A stretch of 64,000 bases of DNA from Psychrobacter immobilis (lineage in GTDB: Bacteria; Pseudomonadota; Gammaproteobacteria; Pseudomonadales; Moraxellaceae), in contig NZ_CAJHAD010000001.1 in the NCBI RefSeq assembly GCF_904846285.1, positions 372,001 to 436,000 of the forward strand, read 5' to 3'. The position numbers were made by a program, and so were the translations under genes. Under the pieces are notes generated by a model that was not told the DNA's origin, searched no databases, and saw only the letters and a program-made list of their open reading frames with translations. Positions 1 through 9,473 of this stretch are shown here, piece after piece (the first letter of the stretch is position 1; each line of letters begins with the position of its first letter).

Positions 1-178
1 TAAGCAGTGGCCAGCATGCATTTTATTCGGAAGTCGTGATAAACTAGCAGGCCATATACGTGACAAAATACAATATATGGCAAGACAGACTTAAAGACTT
101 AGATACATTGGCTTAAAGACCTAGGCTTAAAAACAAAAAAGTGACGCACGATTTATCAACGTAGGTAACTAAACACGC

Positions 179-844
179 ATGGACTGGTTAAAAGGTATTG
201 TAAGCAGCTTACCGCTGGAAGCCATTAGTGATATTCTCGGTGAGATTACGATTTGGTGGGGGCAGCTGGTAAAAGATGTGCCAGCCGCAGACTTACCTAT
301 GTATGCGTATCTTGGCGGCGTCATTATCGTTTTGATACTCTGGGTATTGGTTGCTCGCGTTTTGCCGCGCCCACTCGGCGGCATGAGTTGGATGATATTA
401 TTTGCTGTTTTGCTTGCTCCAGGTACAGCGCTTGGTGATCCCAGCGTGATTGCACCGGCCAGTATCAGTGTTGTCTACGCTATTATGATGAAAGATACGG
501 CTGGCGCGATTGCTAATATGTTACCTATACTCGTTGTATTGGTCGTGGGCTTGTTTGTTGGTTTTGTTTGGCAACTGATACGCGGCGCGTTTGAGTCAAG
601 TTTAGATAAAGCACGCAGCCGTACCGCAGAAGATACGCAAGCGACTATGCAGCTAACTACAGGTAACTACTTGGTAGACGATGCTAGTTTAGTCGAGCCA
701 TCTAATAATTCAGCATTGATGTCTAAACCTGAAATTGCCAAACCTGAAATGGTTAAAACTGGAATAAGTAAGACAGAAGCTAGTTTAGCAAAAGGCGATA
801 AGCTATCGAAACGAGCTGAGAATGATAAATCTGACCAGCTTTAG
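179..844 (+). CDS. Membrane protein of unknown function
   Basis: 221 residues, ATG start. I do not recognise the family. The first two thirds hold about three to four hydrophobic stretches (roughly residues 41-63, 67-85, 95-105 and 112-135), so it is probably an inner-membrane protein. The last ~80 residues are polar, and residues ~180-200 carry a short degenerate repeat rich in K, P, E and T (KPEIAKPEMVK-like), which suggests a flexible cytoplasmic tail. A good intrinsic terminator follows at 876-898, so it is probably transcribed apart from the MoxR gene downstream. That it is a real gene rests on its length, its coherent hydrophobic pattern and the terminator. No function can be assigned. 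Confidence 0.75.
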   Translation: MDWLKGIVSSLPLEAISDILGEITIWWGQLVKDVPAADLPMYAYLGGVIIVLILWVLVARVLPRPLGGMSWMILFAVLLAPGTALGDPSVIAPASISVVYAIMMKDTAGAIANMLPILVVLVVGLFVGFVWQLIRGAFESSLDKARSRTAEDTQATMQLTTGNYLVDDASLVEPSNNSALMSKPEIAKPEMVKTGISKTEASLAKGDKLSKRAENDKSDQL

Positions 845-875
845 AATAATATTAGATTTGATTGACTAAGATAGA

Positions 876-898
876 AGACACCCTGCGTGTCTTTTTTT
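876..898 (+). terminator. Intrinsic terminator
   Basis: AGACAC (876-881) pairs with GTGTCT (887-892) around a 5-nt loop and runs into seven T's. It lies 32 bp after the stop of the membrane protein gene and separates it from the MoxR gene. Confidence 0.8.
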
Positions 899-1043
899 AT
901 GCCAAGCCGTTTTTATTTGTGAGCAACTGCGAACGCATGAGTATTTTGGCAATCAATGTAGCTGTGCTAGTCTAATTCATTATTTATCATGCAAAAGTTG
1001 CCTTTCAATCCTCTAATCTATAACAATAACTGAGACTTAATTT

Positions 1044-1910
1044 ATGACCACCACGACTGATAAAACCAAGAAAAGCTTTACTGGTACGCAAAACTATATT
1101 GCTACCGATGACTTACAACTGGCAGTCAACGCGGCAATGACGCTACAAAAGCCGCTACTTATCAAGGGTGAGCCTGGTACCGGTAAGACGTTACTCGCTG
1201 AAGAAGTTGCTGAAAGTCTGGGTATGCCGCTGATTACGTGGCACATTAAATCAACCACCAAGGCTGAGCAAGGGCTGTATGAGTACGATGCGGTATCGCG
1301 CTTAAGAGACTCTCAATTGGGCGATGATAAGGTGTATGAGATTGGCAACTATATTAAGCCCGGTAAGCTATGGGAGGCCTTTACTAGCAGCGAGCGCAGT
1401 GTGTTATTGATTGATGAGATTGATAAAGCTGATATCGAGTTCCCGAATGACTTGCTGCATGAGCTCGATAAAATGTCGTTTTATGTCTATGAGACAGGCG
1501 AGACCATCACCGCCGAGCAGCGTCCAGTCGTTATTATTACCTCAAACAATGAAAAAGAGCTGCCAGATGCATTTTTGCGTCGTTGCTTCTTTCATTATAT
1601 CGACTTCCCAGAAGAAGCAACCATGCGTCAAATCATTGAGGTGCATTTCCCTAATATTCAAGAAAAATTGGTCAATGATGCGCTCGATATCTTTTATAAG
1701 CTGCGTAATGTCCAAGGGCTTAAAAAGCCACCATCAACCTCAGAATTGGTCGATTGGTTAACGTTGCTACTGGCTGACGATATGGCGCAAGCAGAGTTAG
1801 AAGAAAACTTGCGCGGTGAGAAGTCTATTCCGCCGTTATATGGTGCGCTGCTCAAAAACGAAGCCGATGTGAATTTATTGCAGCGTTTTGCCAATATGAT
1901 GCGTCGTTAA
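1044..1910 (+). CDS. MoxR-family AAA+ ATPase
   Basis: 288 residues. The Walker A motif GEPGTGKT is at residues 42-49 and the Walker B LLIDEIDKAD near residue 120. A sensor-1-like stretch (ITSNNEKELPDAFLRR) follows, typical of MoxR AAA+ proteins. Members of this family act as chaperone-like ATPases, usually encoded next to a VWA-domain protein on which they act, for example in metal-cofactor insertion or envelope stress. The VWA partner here starts 30 bp downstream, so the two are very likely co-transcribed. No strong Shine-Dalgarno precedes the ATG. Family is certain from the motifs; the client is unknown. Confidence 0.93.
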   Translation: MTTTTDKTKKSFTGTQNYIATDDLQLAVNAAMTLQKPLLIKGEPGTGKTLLAEEVAESLGMPLITWHIKSTTKAEQGLYEYDAVSRLRDSQLGDDKVYEIGNYIKPGKLWEAFTSSERSVLLIDEIDKADIEFPNDLLHELDKMSFYVYETGETITAEQRPVVIITSNNEKELPDAFLRRCFFHYIDFPEEATMRQIIEVHFPNIQEKLVNDALDIFYKLRNVQGLKKPPSTSELVDWLTLLLADDMAQAELEENLRGEKSIPPLYGALLKNEADVNLLQRFANMMRR

Positions 1911-1940
1911 GCGATAAACCATTTGTCATGATTAAAGCTC

Positions 1941-3227
1941 ATGATTGAAGTTAATAAACGGCTTCACTCGTCACCATATCAGCCAATAAGCGATGCGACT
2001 CTTATGTTTATCAAATTGTTCTATACCCTACGTACTTACGGCGTGCCTGTCAGTACGCGCGAGCTACTTGATCTAAATGCTGCGTTAGATCAAGGGCTGA
2101 TGATGCAGCCACATTCTGAAAACCCAGAACTGTCTACCTTTGCCAGCCGCGAAGACATGTATAGGCTGATTCGACTTTGCATGGTTAAAGATGAGCGCCA
2201 TTTTGATAAGTTTGATCGCGCCATGGCAGATTATTTTGAAGGGGTCGATAGCCTTGATATGGATGAGCTATTGGCTAAGCTGACTGATATCCCTAAAGAA
2301 TGGCTAGATCTCAAGCTCGACCCAAAAAATCTGACCGAAGAGCAGCGGCGCTTGCTGAAAAAATACGGCTCATTAGAGGAATTGATGAAAGCGCTCGAAG
2401 AGCGTCTTAAAGAGCAAAAAGAGCGTCATCAAGGTGGTAGTAAATGGGTCGGCACTGGCGGCACCTCACCATTTGGGGCTTATGGTGATCATCCAGAAGG
2501 GGTTCGCGTTGGTGGAGAATCGCGTAAGCGTAGCGCCGCTAAAGTCTGGGAGCAGCGTAAATATCGCAATCTTGATGATGATAGTCAGCTTGGTACGCGC
2601 CAAATTCAGATGGCACTGCGGAATTTACGCCAGTTTGCGCGTACCGGTAGCGCCGATGAGCTAGACATTCATGAGACTATTAAGCGCACCGCAAAAAAAG
2701 GCGTGCTCGATATTCATATGCAAGCTGAGCGTCGCAACCGCGTCAAAGTGCTGATGCTATTTGATGTTGGTGGCAGTATGGATATCCATGTGGAAGCTTT
2801 AGAAAAACTGTTTTCTGCCGCTAGAAATGAATTTAAAACCTTAGAGTTTTTTTATTTCCATAACTGTTTGTACGACTATGTTTGGAAGGACAACGAGCGT
2901 CGCCATAGTGCACCGATGCCTACCTTTGAGCTACTGAACAAGTATGGTAGAGAATATCGGGTAATATTCGTTGGAGATGCGTCGATGTCGCCGTATGAGC
3001 TGATGACGGTCGGCGGTAGTGTCGAATATATGAATAATGAGGCGGGTATCGTATGGCTCAAGCGGGTATTGGCGCATTTTGATAAAGTCGCTTGGCTCAA
3101 TCCTGAGAATCCTGCGTATTGGAATTATACGCAAACCATCGTTGAGATTAAAAAACTCTTCGACAATAAAATGTATCCGATGACCTTGCATGGGGTAGAG
3201 GAGATGACCAATTATCTGGCGCGCTAA
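1941..3227 (+). CDS. VWA domain-containing CoxE-like protein
   Basis: 428 residues. The N-terminal ~200 residues are charged and helical. The C-terminal half is a von Willebrand factor A domain beginning at about residue 270 (VLMLFDVGGSM). The metal-binding MIDAS motif, normally DxSxS, reads DVGGS here, so the first serine is a glycine; this variant probably alters metal coordination. Such proteins work with MoxR ATPases, and the gene is directly downstream of one. Start chosen at the first ATG after the MoxR stop. A bidirectional terminator at 3277-3311 closes the unit. The cellular process served is not shown by the sequence. Confidence 0.9.
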   Translation: MIEVNKRLHSSPYQPISDATLMFIKLFYTLRTYGVPVSTRELLDLNAALDQGLMMQPHSENPELSTFASREDMYRLIRLCMVKDERHFDKFDRAMADYFEGVDSLDMDELLAKLTDIPKEWLDLKLDPKNLTEEQRRLLKKYGSLEELMKALEERLKEQKERHQGGSKWVGTGGTSPFGAYGDHPEGVRVGGESRKRSAAKVWEQRKYRNLDDDSQLGTRQIQMALRNLRQFARTGSADELDIHETIKRTAKKGVLDIHMQAERRNRVKVLMLFDVGGSMDIHVEALEKLFSAARNEFKTLEFFYFHNCLYDYVWKDNERRHSAPMPTFELLNKYGREYRVIFVGDASMSPYELMTVGGSVEYMNNEAGIVWLKRVLAHFDKVAWLNPENPAYWNYTQTIVEIKKLFDNKMYPMTLHGVEEMTNYLAR

Positions 3228-3276
3228 TTGATAACTGTAAGAATCATTTGCTTTATTTATTATTGAAACACTCATA

Positions 3277-3311
3277 AAAATAGCCGCTGTAAAATATAGC
3301 GGCTATTTTTT
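3277..3311. terminator. Bidirectional intrinsic terminator
   Basis: AAATAGCCGCT pairs with AGCGGCTATTT over a 9-nt loop, with A's on the left and T's on the right. It sits between the convergent VWA gene and the lipoprotein gene, so it can serve both strands. Confidence 0.85.
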
Positions 3312-3329
3312 GTTCTTACTCTTTCTTCT

Positions 3330-4172
3330 CTAATTCTTTGTTTCTGTCAGCCCAATCATTACACCCATCTCTTTTTTATCCTGCTTGTCGATGATCGGTG
3401 CATAGAGTGCTGAAGCAATACCACCATCTAAAAATAATGCATTTGGACAGTTTAATTCATCTTTAAACAGCGCAGCAAATTGATAAAAGCTTACCGGAGC
3501 TTCACTATTAACAAATTGTATACTGCCATCACTGCAAACACCGGCACCATTACGCAGCTTAAGCGAGGTACTGTCAGGATTGAACTGTGGGTGAATCTCA
3601 TTATTAATGACCAACATAGGACCTGATTGCGTCGCATACCAAGGTTGTGCGCTGCCACTTTTGAGCTGCTCATTTAAAGCGTTGCTTTCAGTAATTTGCA
3701 CCTCGCCACACTTATCCCACCACATCACGCCATTGGGCAATAGATGGAAGTTACCGCCGCCTTCGTTAAGGTTTAACGCGCGCAGCTCTTTACCTTCGAT
3801 AACGGTATAGCCAATCGGGGCATAATTTTCATTATACATGCCTGCATTCATGGCAAAATTCAGCGTTTGGTTAGAGGGCAGTGACGCTAATAAAGTATCG
3901 AAAGTTAGCAGTGGCTGGTTGTTATTAGCACTGCTATCCGCTTGCTGCCAAAACAGCTGTAATGAATAGCGTGGGTCTGATAACGTCTGCGCTTCGATAC
4001 GACAAACGCTATAAGCAAGGGGCATTTTTTGCGACTGACATGACCAGTTCTCGCTATCATTGCTTATCGCGTCATTGTTTACATCGTCTATTGGCTGACA
4101 GGCGCTGATGCTTAATGCAACGAGCGCTGCCGTCAACAGTGAGTAAGATAAATTAAAAATAGAACTTGGCAT
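3330..4172 (-). CDS. Phosphodiester glycosidase family lipoprotein (NAGPA/DUF2233-like)
   Basis: 280 residues. The N-terminus is a lipoprotein signal peptide ending in the lipobox ISAC (Cys ~25), so the protein should be membrane-anchored in the periplasm. Family hallmarks are FAMNAGMYNENYAPIG, KLRNGAGVCSDG and the C-terminal NALFLDGGIASALY, as in the NAGPA-type phosphodiester glycosidase domain. Proteins of this family cleave glycan-linked phosphodiesters, but the bacterial substrate is generally unknown. The gene stands alone between a convergent VWA gene and the glutamate synthase-like gene, 58 bp from the latter's stop. Confidence 0.85.
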   Translation of the reverse strand: MPSSIFNLSYSLLTAALVALSISACQPIDDVNNDAISNDSENWSCQSQKMPLAYSVCRIEAQTLSDPRYSLQLFWQQADSSANNNQPLLTFDTLLASLPSNQTLNFAMNAGMYNENYAPIGYTVIEGKELRALNLNEGGGNFHLLPNGVMWWDKCGEVQITESNALNEQLKSGSAQPWYATQSGPMLVINNEIHPQFNPDSTSLKLRNGAGVCSDGSIQFVNSEAPVSFYQFAALFKDELNCPNALFLDGGIASALYAPIIDKQDKKEMGVMIGLTETKN

Positions 4173-4230
4173 CGATGACTTATCTTTATGGTAGGGATAA
4201 AGTTTATCTGTCTTAAGGATTTAATGACCT

Positions 4231-6033
4231 TTAATCATCTAGTGATGGAATTTCACGAAAAGTATTATTGACGTTACCAATTAATAAACCACCATCGATA
4301 AGATCTACCGAATCATCTGGGTGCAAGTTTGTAGGGGCACTGGTTTCTTTACCTCGATCACGCGAGTCTTTGTTATAAGCAATCAGCGCATCATTATTGG
4401 CGAGGAAGCTATCAGGATTTGCCATGACCCACATTTGGTTAAAGACGTCGGCACGGGCATTTTGCTCAAGCAATGCGCCTTGGTCGGCAAAGTAAAAGAA
4501 CTTCGATAACAGCTTGATTTGGCCATCGTCCAAACGGCGCGCAATATGATAAGGCTGCAACTGGCTTGGATGCTGAAGACCAACCGCGCCCACGATACTG
4601 GCAAGTGATTTAAGGGTGTTTTTATGGAAGCTTGCCACGCGCTCAGCTTTACTTGGCACATCGAGCGCTTTTTGACGATATGGATCTTGGGTCGCAACCC
4701 CTGTCGGGCAGGTATTGGTATGACATGAGCGCGATTGAATACAACCAACGGCAAACATAAAACCGCGCGCTGAGTTACACCAATCAGCACCTAGCGCAAT
4801 CATACGCGCAATATCAAAGCCTGAAACGATTTTACCACTGACGCCAATTTTAATCTTGTCGCGGATACCAGCACCAACCAAGGTATTATGAACTAACATA
4901 AACCCTTCGACCATTGGCATACCAACGTTGTCCATAAATTCCACGGGCGCTGCGCCTGTACCGCCTTCTGCGCCATCGATCACGATAAAGTCAGGATAGT
5001 TATCCGTCTCTATCATAGCTTTCACGATTGCCATAAACTGCCACGGTTGACCGACACACAACTTAAAGCCGACGGGCTTGCCACCTGATAAATCACGCAG
5101 CTGCTGCCAAAAAGCAACCAACTCGCGTGGTGTATTAAATGCGCTGTGCGACGAGGGCGAGACGCAATCTTGTCCGAGCGGCACTTCGCGTGTCTCAGCG
5201 ATTTCGGGGGTGATTTTTTCTGCTGGCAATACGCCGCCTTGACCAGGTTTTGCGCCTTGTGAGAGTTTAATCTCAATCATTTTTACTTGTGGGTCGACCG
5301 CTTTTTCGGCAAAGGATTGTGCATCAAAATTACCATTTGCATCACGGCAACCAAAATAACCTGTACCCAGCTCCCAAATCAAATCGCCACCGAACTTACG
5401 ATGATAAGGGCTAATCGCGCCTTCGCCAGTATCATGAGTAAAGCCGCCCATTTTTGCGCCTTGATTGAGCGCCATAATGGCATTGGCTGATAAACTACCA
5501 AAACTCATCGCTGAGATATTAAATACTGACATATCATGCGGCTGCTGACAACGCTCACCGCCGACGATAATACGAAAGTCTTTATTTTCTAAAGGTTGAC
5601 TGACGGCTGATTGTAAAAACCATTCTTTACCGTGCGCGTATAAATTATCAAGCGTACCAAAAGCATTGGTATCACTGACATTTTTGGCACGTTGATAAAC
5701 CAGCGCGCGCTGCTGGCGTGAAAACGGCACTTGTTCTTTGTCATTTTCTAATAAATATTGACGAATCTCAGGACGGAAGTCTTCAAGCACATAGCGAATA
5801 TGACCAGCAACCGGATAGTTTCTTAAGATGGCATGCTTTGATTGTATGACATCATAAATTCCCAAACATACACCCAGCCCGCCAAGAATGATCAGCCACC
5901 AATTCATCAATAACAGCCCTGCTATAAACAACAAGGCGGCGGCGGCAAAAGTACTATAGCGCAACATGACGCCGACTAAATAAGGAGAGTCATGTTTGGG
6001 TTTTGGATTTAGATTGGTACGAGATTGGGGCAT
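4231..6033 (-). CDS. FMN-binding glutamate synthase family protein
   Basis: 600 residues from the ATG at 6033; a TTG twelve bases upstream (6045) could also start it but has no better ribosome site. Two hydrophobic segments lie near residues 20-60, so the enzyme is probably tethered to the inner membrane. The rest matches the FMN/3Fe-4S synthase domain of glutamate synthase: MSFGSLSANAIMALNQGAK, GAEGGTGAAP and a cysteine motif GCIQSRSCHTNTCPTG (C-x5-C-x4-C) for the iron-sulfur cluster. It lacks the glutamine amidotransferase domain of GltB, so it is not a complete GOGAT. Its substrate is unknown. Domain call is firm. Confidence 0.9.
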   Translation of the reverse strand: MPQSRTNLNPKPKHDSPYLVGVMLRYSTFAAAALLFIAGLLLMNWWLIILGGLGVCLGIYDVIQSKHAILRNYPVAGHIRYVLEDFRPEIRQYLLENDKEQVPFSRQQRALVYQRAKNVSDTNAFGTLDNLYAHGKEWFLQSAVSQPLENKDFRIIVGGERCQQPHDMSVFNISAMSFGSLSANAIMALNQGAKMGGFTHDTGEGAISPYHRKFGGDLIWELGTGYFGCRDANGNFDAQSFAEKAVDPQVKMIEIKLSQGAKPGQGGVLPAEKITPEIAETREVPLGQDCVSPSSHSAFNTPRELVAFWQQLRDLSGGKPVGFKLCVGQPWQFMAIVKAMIETDNYPDFIVIDGAEGGTGAAPVEFMDNVGMPMVEGFMLVHNTLVGAGIRDKIKIGVSGKIVSGFDIARMIALGADWCNSARGFMFAVGCIQSRSCHTNTCPTGVATQDPYRQKALDVPSKAERVASFHKNTLKSLASIVGAVGLQHPSQLQPYHIARRLDDGQIKLLSKFFYFADQGALLEQNARADVFNQMWVMANPDSFLANNDALIAYNKDSRDRGKETSAPTNLHPDDSVDLIDGGLLIGNVNNTFREIPSLDD

Positions 6034-6101
6034 AACGATACTCAACAGTGATACGTAAATAATAAAAACGCGACGGTAAGAAAATAAACCCTCAATAACA
6101 A

Positions 6102-6128
6102 AATAACCATGTCATAAACATGGTTATT
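6102..6128. repeat. Inverted repeat, possible weak terminator
   Basis: AATAACCATGT (6102-6112) pairs perfectly with ACATGGTTATT (6118-6128) over a 5-nt loop. On the minus strand it is followed by TTTGTTATT, which is only a weak U-tract. It could end a transcript coming from the 6.1-6.6 kb gene-free stretch. Confidence 0.5.
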
Positions 6129-6361
6129 GAGTGTGGTTTAAATGCTTAAATTTATCGCGTACATCATACACATATGATATCACTGCGACGGTTTAATTGG
6201 GTAACAGAGTGCTAATTTTGCTCTCAGAATGACGGTTTTTAGACGTAAACTGCTTCGATTAATTATCTTAAACGATATTCTGCTGACGCTTTGGCGCAGC
6301 AGATAAGAAAATGGCATTCAGTGGCATTAGCGAAAAGGTGCAAAGTATTAAAACTAAGATT

Positions 6362-6535
6362 GAAACCGACTGTCAGTGTCTGGTGGTAAGGTCTAAATAG
6401 TGCCTTGTGAGCGGTGACGGGTGCAGGACATGAGTAGTAAAAAAGCGTCTGCCCGCAACGCGTGACGGACACTACAGTATATTTTCAACCCCCTGCTGTG
6501 TAGGTTTGGGGTCTGACACTCGCCCAGTCGGTTCC
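6362..6535. ncRNA. Candidate structured RNA of unknown family
   Basis: The 557-bp gene-free stretch 6046-6602 contains nested complementary segments: AACCGACTG (6364-6372) with CAGTCGGTT (6525-6533), AGTGTC (6375-6380) with GACACT (6515-6520), GCAGG (6423-6427) with CCTGC (6492-6496), GTAGT (6434-6438) with ACTAC (6471-6475), and GCGT (6445-6448) with ACGC (6458-6461). The result is a long rod of about 174 nt with a large internal bubble, reminiscent in shape and size of 6S RNA. I cannot match the sequence to 6S, SRP RNA, tmRNA or RNase P. Strand is undecided: a TTATAT box near 6555 on the minus strand and a TAAGAT box near 6357 on the plus strand are both weak promoter candidates. Structure is seen; transcription is inference. 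Confidence 0.4.
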
Positions 6536-6602
6536 AAAGAGGCAGTCCATGCACTTATATAAAGCACATAGAAAATTCTAAAACTAACAGTTCAAAAGGT
6601 AG

Positions 6603-7061
6603 TTATTCAACAAGGTCAATTTGCCAGTTATTGGCTTGAATGACAATATTAATCTTGCGTAGTTTCATTGCAATGTCATCGGCTTGCTTTTGTAAGTCTG
6701 CAACCGAAACCATAACACGCCATTTAATCTCGCGAGGGCTATAACGGTCAACCTCGCTGCCCGTAGCTTCAATGGTCTCCATTAATAATTTATGACGCAT
6801 TTCTAATGTATCACGCTCGACCAATAGCGTCAGCATCGACTGACCCTTATCGGTCATTGCAATGGCATTGGTACGGTGAATACGTTCAATGAGAATGGAT
6901 AATTCGGTAATAATTTGGCTGGCTTCAATCATCAGCGCGTTTGGGTCTTCGTTTGGGGTATCGCCTTCTTGGACTTTGACGTTGCTACGAATACGCCCTT
7001 TAATTTGGGCGAGCTTCTTTTGCATATCGCTACGGATGAGTAGGGCTTCGGCGAGTTTCAT
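6603..7061 (-). CDS. DIP1984 family protein
   Basis: 152 residues, ATG preceded by a GGAG ribosome site. The protein is almost entirely alpha-helical with a high charge and no membrane segment. The features MKLAEALLIRSDMQKK at the start and RYSPREIKW followed by ADLQKQADDIAMKLR near the end match the DIP1984 (septicolysin-like) family. Members are small cytoplasmic proteins with no established function; the septicolysin label comes from weak similarity to a toxin and should not be read as activity here. It stands alone, with long intergenic stretches on both sides. Confidence 0.8.
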   Translation of the reverse strand: MKLAEALLIRSDMQKKLAQIKGRIRSNVKVQEGDTPNEDPNALMIEASQIITELSILIERIHRTNAIAMTDKGQSMLTLLVERDTLEMRHKLLMETIEATGSEVDRYSPREIKWRVMVSVADLQKQADDIAMKLRKINIVIQANNWQIDLVE

Positions 7062-7240
7062 TATTTACTCCAATATTTTTATTATTATTAATATTTACGT
7101 TAAAGTTTAACGCTTCTCATCCTTTAACACAAATTACCTGCCACAGCGTATACACCACTTCTACCAAATCACTTTACGCTGTCATCACATTACAAGTATC
7201 TTTATACGCCAATGAAAAACAATAAATTCAATCGTCTTTT

Positions 7241-8068
7241 TTAACCACCACTGCCAATCTTTTCAGCCAATGCCTGCAACTTAGGCACAATCACCGCTGC
7301 GTAGTCGTCGCTTTGCCAGTTAGCGCTTGGCACACTGGCATTAAGCGAATAAGCATACTGCCCAGTGGCAACATCATATACCCCAACGGCTACTGCCAAT
7401 ATATCCGTAGAAAAATCACCATCTGATACCGTATAGCCATGCAATCTATAATGCTCTGCAGCGTCAGATAGAGCAGACTGCGCATGGTTATAATCTTCTG
7501 TAGATAAGTGCTCTTGTAAGTTATTACGAATTGAAGCCTGTCTCGCTGGCGAGCTAGCTGCATAAAAGGCACGCCCAATAGCGGTAAGGGCGACGGGCAC
7601 TGCTGAGCCAACTTGCAAATTTACCGATAAGCGAGCAGGGCTACGACAGCAAGCGTGATAGCGCATTTCTCCTTCGACCTCGGTGGCTAAGTTTACCGAC
7701 ACCTCATTGCTGCTGGCAAACTGACGTAATAGTGGCTCAGCTGCCGCGACCATATCATGACGACTCCATGCAGTCGCGCTGAGTCGCACCGCGCTACTGC
7801 CCAATTGATACTGTCCGTGCTCGGTTACGCGTAAAAAACCAAGTGTCATCAAAGTATGAATAAGCCGAGTGATAGTCGCTTTTGGCAAATTAGTCATTTG
7901 ACACAATTGCTGATGACTAAGCTGCTGATGCTGCTCAAACGCCGCTAACAAAGTCAGTCCACGGCCTAAGGCAGTCACAAACTGTCTATCGTTATCTTCC
8001 TTACTTTGTGCAAGGACTTTATTGATTCGACCCAGTAATGGGAGAGCCGCTGATACGTTTTTTGTCAT
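7241..8068 (-). CDS. IclR family transcriptional regulator
   Basis: 275 residues. A winged helix-turn-helix lies at about residues 30-90 (LSHQQLCQMTNLPKATITRL), followed by the IclR effector-binding domain. It is transcribed divergently from the glutaryl-CoA dehydrogenase gene, and the shared 175-bp region carries a 15-bp palindrome at 8136-8150 that resembles the classical IclR site. The likely targets are therefore gcdH and its CoA-transferase neighbour, with a glutarate- or protocatechuate-like effector possible. Family is certain; target and effector are inferred from position. Confidence 0.9.
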   Translation of the reverse strand: MTKNVSAALPLLGRINKVLAQSKEDNDRQFVTALGRGLTLLAAFEQHQQLSHQQLCQMTNLPKATITRLIHTLMTLGFLRVTEHGQYQLGSSAVRLSATAWSRHDMVAAAEPLLRQFASSNEVSVNLATEVEGEMRYHACCRSPARLSVNLQVGSAVPVALTAIGRAFYAASSPARQASIRNNLQEHLSTEDYNHAQSALSDAAEHYRLHGYTVSDGDFSTDILAVAVGVYDVATGQYAYSLNASVPSANWQSDDYAAVIVPKLQALAEKIGSGG

Positions 8069-8135
8069 TTTGCACTCATTTTCTTTGATAAAGGTTTACA
8101 GCGCCGTAAAACTTTGCTTAAATAGATTTAACTTA

Positions 8136-8150
8136 TGAAACTAAGTTTCA
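8136..8150. promoter_or_regulatory. Candidate IclR operator
   Basis: TGAAACTAAGTTTCA is a 15-bp palindrome (6-bp arms, 3-bp centre) in the divergent region between the IclR gene and gcdH. The described E. coli IclR consensus, TGGAAATNATTTCCA, has the same length and a similar arm sequence. Binding is inferred. Confidence 0.55.
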
Positions 8151-8243
8151 CACAGCGGAATTAGCAAGTCAATACCTTATGAAGTAAATTTACTCATTAA
8201 TCACTACTCGTCGGTCAGGATGACTGACATCAAGGAGATCCAC

Positions 8244-9428
8244 ATGGCAACATCTACGCGTCCAAGTTTTGACTGGGAAGATTCTTTTTTATTGCGCGAT
8301 CAGTTGACGGATGAAGAGCGCATGGTAACCGATAGCGCTCGTCAGTTTTTTCAAAACGAGCTCATGCCTGGCATTATTGAAGCGAATCGTAACGAGAAAT
8401 TTGACCGTAATATCATGCGTCAGATGGGTGAGATGGGTTTGCTTGGCGTCACGATTGAAGGTTATGGCTGTGCCGGTTTATCTAGTGTCGCTTACGGTCT
8501 GATTGCCAAGGAAGTTGAAGCGGTTGACTCAGGTTATCGTTCAGCGATGAGTGTGCAATCAAGCTTGGTCATGCATCCTATCTGGGCGTACGGTACTGAA
8601 GAGCAACGAGAGAGATATCTGCCAAAGCTTGCTACTGGCGAATATGTGGGCTGTTTTGGTCTGACAGAACCAGATTCAGGGTCAGATCCAGCCTCAATGT
8701 CGACACGTGCGCGTGCGGTTGACGGCGGTTATGAGCTGACGGGTAATAAGATGTGGATTACCAACAGTCCTATCGCAGATGTGTTTGTCGTTTGGGCAAA
8801 AGACGATGCCGATGAGATTCGAGGTTTTATTTTAGACAAAGGCATGAAAGGTTTGTCAGCGCCGAAGATTGAAGGTAAATTTTCACTGCGTGCTTCAGTC
8901 ACGGGTGAGATTGTGATGGACAAAGTGTTTGTACCTGAAGCCAATGCTTTCCCAGATATCCGTGGACTCAAAGGGCCGTTTGGTTGCTTAAATAAAGCCC
9001 GTTATGGTATCGCATGGGGTGCAATGGGGGCGGCTGAATTCTGCTGGAAAGCTGCCCGTCAGTATACGCTAGACCGTAAGCAATTTGGTCGTCCACTAGC
9101 TGCAACGCAATTGGTACAGCTGAAACTTGCCAATATGCAAACAGAAATCACTTTGGGTCTGCAAGCGGCGCTACGCGTTGGTCGTCTGATGGATGCAGAT
9201 AATGCAGCACCTGAGATGATTTCACTTATTAAGCGTAATAACTGCGGTAAAGCGCTTGATATCGCGCGTATTGCTCGTGATATGCATGGCGGCAACGGTA
9301 TCTCTGATGAGTTCCACATTATCCGTCATGTGATGAACCTAGAGGCAGTAAACACCTATGAAGGGACGCATGACATTCATGCGCTCATCTTAGGTCGTGC
9401 GCAGACAGGGATTCAAGCGTTTTATTAA
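8244..9428 (+). CDS. gcdH: Glutaryl-CoA dehydrogenase
   Basis: 394 residues. The ATG at 8244 is chosen over one at 8220 because AAGGAG lies six bases before it. An FAD-dependent acyl-CoA dehydrogenase that oxidises and decarboxylates glutaryl-CoA to crotonyl-CoA in lysine, hydroxylysine and tryptophan breakdown. Diagnostic features are [13 protein letters not shown] for FAD and substrate binding, [14 protein letters not shown], and [17 protein letters not shown] near the C-terminus, which contains the catalytic glutamate and is characteristic of GcdH rather than other acyl-CoA dehydrogenases. The length is normal. A CoA-transferase gene follows on the same strand and a divergent IclR regulator precedes it, which together suggest a regulated glutarate catabolic unit. 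Confidence 0.93.
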   Translation: MATSTRPSFDWEDSFLLRDQLTDEERMVTDSARQFFQNELMPGIIEANRNEKFDRNIMRQMGEMGLLGVTIEGYGCAGLSSVAYGLIAKEVEAVDSGYRSAMSVQSSLVMHPIWAYGTEEQRERYLPKLATGEYVGCFGLTEPDSGSDPASMSTRARAVDGGYELTGNKMWITNSPIADVFVVWAKDDADEIRGFILDKGMKGLSAPKIEGKFSLRASVTGEIVMDKVFVPEANAFPDIRGLKGPFGCLNKARYGIAWGAMGAAEFCWKAARQYTLDRKQFGRPLAATQLVQLKLANMQTEITLGLQAALRVGRLMDADNAAPEMISLIKRNNCGKALDIARIARDMHGGNGISDEFHIIRHVMNLEAVNTYEGTHDIHALILGRAQTGIQAFY

Positions 9429-9473
9429 TTAATGGTTGTTAGGTAATAAGTATTGGCTAGTTTTTAGACCATT

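Noticed and set aside
6263-6472. 69-codon open frame in the gene-free region
   Set aside because: It overlaps the RNA-like structure, has no ribosome site or family similarity, and is cysteine/histidine-rich in a way expected from out-of-frame reading.
6362-6535. Identification of the structured region as 6S RNA, SRP RNA or tmRNA
   Set aside because: Shape resembles 6S but the conserved sequence blocks of these RNAs could not be found, so it is left unnamed.
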